Assembly: GCA_035578905.1 (NCBI GenBank)
Contig: JAQJVL010000706.1
Span: forward strand, 186,001-250,000
Source: Stictocephala bisonia
Taxonomy: Eukaryota > Arthropoda > Insecta > Hemiptera > Membracidae
DNA: 64,000 nucleotides
Direction of reading: 5' to 3'
Shown here: one piece after another, positions 42,901 through 48,900 of the stretch
Numbering within the stretch: the stretch's first letter is position 1
Layout: each line of letters opens with the position of its first letter
Program-made: the position numbers and the translations under genes
The notes under the pieces: model-generated
Told to the model about the DNA's origin: nothing
What the model saw: only the letters and a program-made list of their open reading frames with translations
Database searches by the model: none

Positions 42901-45900
42901 TATCAGCACATGATTTGGCCATGAGTTAAACAAAATATCTAAGTCAGAAAATATTCATCCATAGTCTGGCCACTTCCTTATCAGCATGTGAAAAGAGACA
43001 CATGACATTAATGAATAGGAATTCACAAGCAAAGAAAGTGAATTATAGCCATTCTGTTTTTGTTCAAGATTCCAGTCTTCCTTTCCCCTGAGCTCCACCT
43101 TTGTTTATCAACCCTTTCTTATCACTTCCTGCCTGATAAAAACACTTGTGGAAACATTCCATTCTGTTTAAAACTTACCTAACATTCTGAAATTAATTAT
43201 GCTTATATTTTTATTGTGTATTAATAAAAGGTTTTTATGATGAACTTAGGATATTCAAGTTTATTTATTTGGGCTTTGTTTTTAATAATGAAAATAAAAT
43301 CAATACAAAACTTAGGGAATTGGATTGAAAAATAAATTTTTAAGATTAATATTGTGTCAAAACTAAACAAAATGATTTTTTAGACCCATCACTAGTTTTT
43401 AATATGGTTAGTTGATTGAATTCAATCTGGCAACCTCGCCCAGTTGACTTCCGCTTAACATACTTTAAAGCGGACATTTGACACATTACGAAAAAATTGT
43501 TGACACTCTTTAGCATGGGAAAGAGTTATCTGAGTAGAGTTAGTTATCTGTGATTTAAATAAAAAACAATAAACTCGCACTAGATCCGGTTTCACAATTT
43601 GGGCTTCTGCATAGTCCATCTCAGCTTTCTAGAATTTAACAAGTTACTGCAGTTAACGGCAGATACTAGTTTCATCAATGCAAAATTAGTTTTTCTTGCA
43701 TTGCATCATAGGAGCACAAGTAGCTTATCAAGCTGGTCTGTCAGTGGCTTGCAGGTGATGAGATGACTGTTCTTGAGGCGTACTGCTATAGTTACACCCA
43801 CCACTCTGCAGGGTTTGTGTGTGTTACTAAACAAGTTCACTGCTCCTTGTATCTTTCCCTTGGGCCTGTAGTTTGCTTCCAATAAGGTGCTCACTCCACA
43901 AAGCACACTGCCTTGCTTTTTACACATTTCTCCTAGTTTATACATACATTTGTGTTTGGTGGCTGAATATTTACTATGGGAATTTCATATTTTTCTACTG
44001 TATACTTTAAATTACCTATTATATTACTGCACTAAATTTTTAATCTTATTAAAAACATTGTATTGTATATATTGGTACCTCACTGAAGCATAAGAAAAAT
44101 ATAAAAAGAAAAATCTATTTCTACCAATGGAAGAGAAACTCAGAGATATAAAACTGGTTGATATAGGTAGGTGTTAAAAATAAGCGGCTGAGTTGAGTGA
44201 AGGAAATATGGTAGGAGATTGGAAGGAAATAGTGCAAAAATTGAAGAACGTTACACAAAGCACTCATACCTCTATTTCATCTGGAAGAGGAATGAAATAG
44301 AGAAGACAATGATAAAAGTTTGTTTGAAATTCATTATATCGTTGGAGATATTATTATTCTTAAATTTTGTTAGACTTTTCCTATAAAACACTGACTCGTT
44401 GGTAAAGTCCAACAAAATTTAAGAACGATGATAAAAAAGTGATCATTTAGAAGTTGAAGAAGCACTAATTTTTATAAACAACCATATAATAGGCAATGGT
44501 ATGCTAGTTCTCACTGTTCTGTGAAAAAGTTGTTAAGTTTAAACAAAAAACTGAAGGTGACAACAGAGAGTTTACAGCAAGCACTGGTTGGATGAACAAA
44601 TGGAAGAGGTTTAGCTTTGTAAATATAGAAGCTTTATCAAAGAAAAGATGCAGTCCTTTGTTGAAGGCACTTCTGGTGCGTTACTTTATAACTGTGATGG
44701 GACTGGGCTAAATTACCGAATGGCGACATCTGCAACAGCTTACCAATCAAGGAAACCTACCAGAACACTTGCATCTGCTCATAGATTTTAAAAAGTAAGG
44801 AACGTGTGTCAACAGTTCAAGCCTGTAGCAATTTAACCGGGGATCACAAACTGAGGTACACTTTATGTTAAATCTAGAAACCAAAACAAACAAACAAATG
44901 GATGCACTGCCTCTTTGGTACACTAACCAAAAAATCCTGCATGAACTCGATTAATGCCTATGGTTTGAGAAATAGTTTTATTCTTGCTATAGAAAAATAA
45001 AACTAGCTGCCAATAACTTACCAAGGAGAGCTACTCTATATGTCACATATGCTGAGTAAAAAGAACAACATAGTGATATTTGAAAATCAACAAATTCATC
45101 AATCATAAAATGCTGTTCCGATGATAATTTTCTGCAAATTCTTCATAAAGGACAAAAATAACTACAAAGTCATCATTTTTCTGCTGGTTAATCAACAATT
45201 TAGTGCATAACCTACTCTCTGATATAAAACAAAGCCCAATAAATTAGTTCAGTTCACTTGTTACAATATAATACGTACTGACTTAATAGTTCTATTTAGG
45301 TGTAACACTTAATAGTAATTCTTCACTGGCGTCTGATTTCAAAGTGCTGTAACTTCTAAAAGAACAGTTTAAACATCATTCGATTATACCACGTTCTATG
45401 CACAAAGAGCACCTTTCTCTTGATGTGAAAGTCAATAAATTCTTCATATTGGTCCAATAATAATGATTAAGTCATCATCTTCTGGAAATTCTTCACGTAG
45501 ACAAGCACTTGTTTCAACTCGAATCATAACTATTTAGCAATTCATAACAATTTATTGACATTATGTTTTCAGTAGTAATGAAAGAAAAGGGAAGCAGCAT
45601 ATCTGGTCAACTAGTATACTGTAGATAAACACACAATCTACAGTGTACCTGTTTTATCAAGTTTACCAGGTATACTTCTTTACTTTCCTTCATTACTACT
45701 GAAATCCTAGGCTTAGTACCCAAAATTTAACCTGTAAGTTGACATTATGTTTGTAATTCATGCTTGGCAAATTTATAATTCATGGCTTTAGATATCTAGA
45801 TTTAATTTCCTTTTAATTTTATGTTAACTACAGAAATCATTTTCTGAATCTACCGACCATAATTGATTACTGTACTAACCTTAAAAGGTGTGAGTGGTTT

Positions 45901-48900
45901 ACTTGAGGTGGCTACTTTCTTTGTAGCTACATTCCGTACAAGCTGAGGATACTTTTCACTACAAACAACAACATTATATGAATTATTAAAATTATACTAT
46001 ACAATATTTTAAAACATTATTAAAAGCTTAACCATAAAAATATTTTATTGAAATGGTTCTAGCTGTACAATGAATCAAACTCGTTAGATATTATATTTCT
46101 TTATATATTAATAAAAATACTTTAATTTTGGTACACAAAATCTGATTCATGCATTATTATTATTAATTGTCAAGGTTATTTTTACCATAAATCATAGCAA
46201 AGGTTGATTCATCAGTACTGATTGACATCCTTAATTTTTACAATTTACTGTACTACTAAAAAACTAGATACAAATTAACTAAGGATCTCAGAGGAAGACA
46301 ATTATATATGACAAATATGAAGGAAAATAACGACAAACATAAGCTTTAAGAGCTAAGGCACTTTACTTAATACCTCACTTTTGAATCAATTATTAACCTT
46401 CAATTGTTTTCCTTTGTTGCTGTGGACGCACCCATACATATACGATTATATTGACCCACCCACCCGCCCATAAACGTACTATTACATTGGAATTACACGT
46501 ACTAATATATTAGCCCATTCACCCGCCCATACACGTACTCTTACATTTTTACAATGGACAAAAAAAAACAACAATGGATTGTCGATATTTGGGCGGATGA
46601 GTGTGATGAATGAGTGTAGCCATTGTTACTAAGGTTAACTGTTCCTTGGAGAGCCATTTATTAATAACCCAATAGCTAGGGTAACAAAGGCACCAACAGC
46701 TTTACATTGGAATCCAAACCATGTAGTATCAGTCTGAACTTTTAGCTAATGACAAAGCTGATAACCTTGATTATATTAAAGCTACAATAGATATCTCATC
46801 TAATAGGACTATTTGTGCTTGTAATATTGTTAATTAGTGAGGTCTACTACTACAGCTGGTTTAAACTGAATTATATTTATAAGGGTCTAGTGCTCCACAA
46901 TAGACCCCAAAAATAGCTGATAATTATTTGAGACACAACATTTCACATTGGACGAGAAATCTATCTGTGTGTATATAAAATCAATGCTGATACCTAATCC
47001 AAAACATAACCACAACCACTTTAGACTTCTCTAGTAGTGTCCACATCGATGGAAACCATTGATATGTTGGTATTGAGAAGACCGACATCCACTTTGCATT
47101 TTAGGGGAGAAAAAAAGCATTATGGTAACTTATCTATTATTAACAAGTAATTGAACACCAATACATAACGTTCTAATACTGCACAATCATTTTCCTAACA
47201 ACTAATTTGACTAAATGTTAGTGTAATTTTGTTAGTTTAACCCAGATTTTCCATTAAAAATATTATCTAAACAATTTTATGATTTACTGTTGTGACAACT
47301 TTAATAGTTATATTAGTTCACACCCACTCACTATCCTTACACGTGAATAACTTGGTATCAATTGGTTTCAATAAATAGAATGGTGGTATTGACCCGCTCT
47401 CTCACCAATACCATATAGTAGTATTGACCCACGAACCCGCCCATACACGTACAGTGGATCATAGTGCTGGGGGGGGGGGTTGCTTTCAGAAGAACCGCAG
47501 AGCCACCATGACTTTGAAAAACAATGTTGATAATTTTGAATAAAGCAACTGAGAAATATTTGCAGAAAAGCATAATGCAGATTATCATAGAAAACAAAAC
47601 CCAAACTAAATTGAAACAAATATAAAAAAAAGTTCAAGAATAGATTTGAATTAAGAGGGAACAATTCATTGTAAATAGTTTTGTAATTAGTATATTACGT
47701 GTTGGTAGAAATACAATACAAGTGAACGTCACATAACACAAATTTATTACTATATAAATACAGATATTACGGTGATCGGTTCCGGTAAATCATGTTCAAG
47801 GTTCCTATACAAGAGACTATCTCATACAAGTACACATCCATATCATCCATATCGCGCAGGTAGCAATTATGTCATAGGGAGGTCTCAGATGTGTTTTTTT
47901 TTACCTTTACTGCTGTAAACAAAACAAACAGCAACAATGTAAAACATATTATATTCGTACTCAATGACAGTACGGTCAGCGTTGTTTATTTATTTGACGT
48001 AAGTGACTGATTTTAATATTGATATAATTTAATATTTACTCAGTAAGTATAACTCATCAATACATGAAAAAAAAGATAATTTTCCGTTTTAAATTAATAT
48101 TAAAATACCATAAATTAAAATAATTCTAAAATATTCTTAGAACAACACAGTAATGGTTTTTAGTATGTGTAGTTTCAATTGTTCAGCATGCTGTGTTGGA
48201 GGCACAGAGTAAGTAATAAACTTACCTGTAGTTGGAGGTCTCCCTCTGACGTCACAAATCGGCTTATATAGACCATATGAGAACGAGAAAACCTGTTGTA
48301 TAGGAACCTCGAATCATGTTTACCTCCCTCAGACCTGAGGAATTCACAATATACAATCCAATCCTTTGTATTGTACAATTCCTCTGGTCTACTTTTTAAT
48401 TGTGGAATTAACCATAAACCATTACTGTTATTTCCAATAACTATCTCTAATACTTAAAACCTGGGGACCAACAGCTTAAGGGTGATTCATGAACAACCAC
48501 CAGTGAACGGGTAGAACCACTGGTTCAAGAACAGGATCACTCAGCGGTCACCCATCTATGGAACAGCAACGTCTTGAGTTTTATACTTTCCGTCTTGAAA
48601 CTTTAGGTCAAAGCCAATGGCATATATTTAGGTGTTTATTATAATAAAATTCTTATAAATTAATAATGAGTAATTATAAATTAATAAAATGTAGGACAAA
48701 AGTTATGAAATAATGATTAAAGTTTTCTTCTTTAGTTTTATACTACAGCAATAATCAAACTGGTAAAAAGCAAAGAATAATGAATACAGACACATAGATA
48801 AACAAAATTTAATGTAGCATTGCACTATTGGACACTACTACCGTCCACTAAGTAAGTCTACCGATAACTTAAAAGTTGCTTGAGCTAACATTGTCTGAGC

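Noticed and set aside
43706..44093. Opposing open frames around 43.7-44.1 kb
   Set aside because: They overlap on opposite strands, with no motif or composition support.
46425..47465. CRISPR-like regularly spaced repeats
   Set aside because: Spacing is irregular, units diverge, and the genome is eukaryotic.
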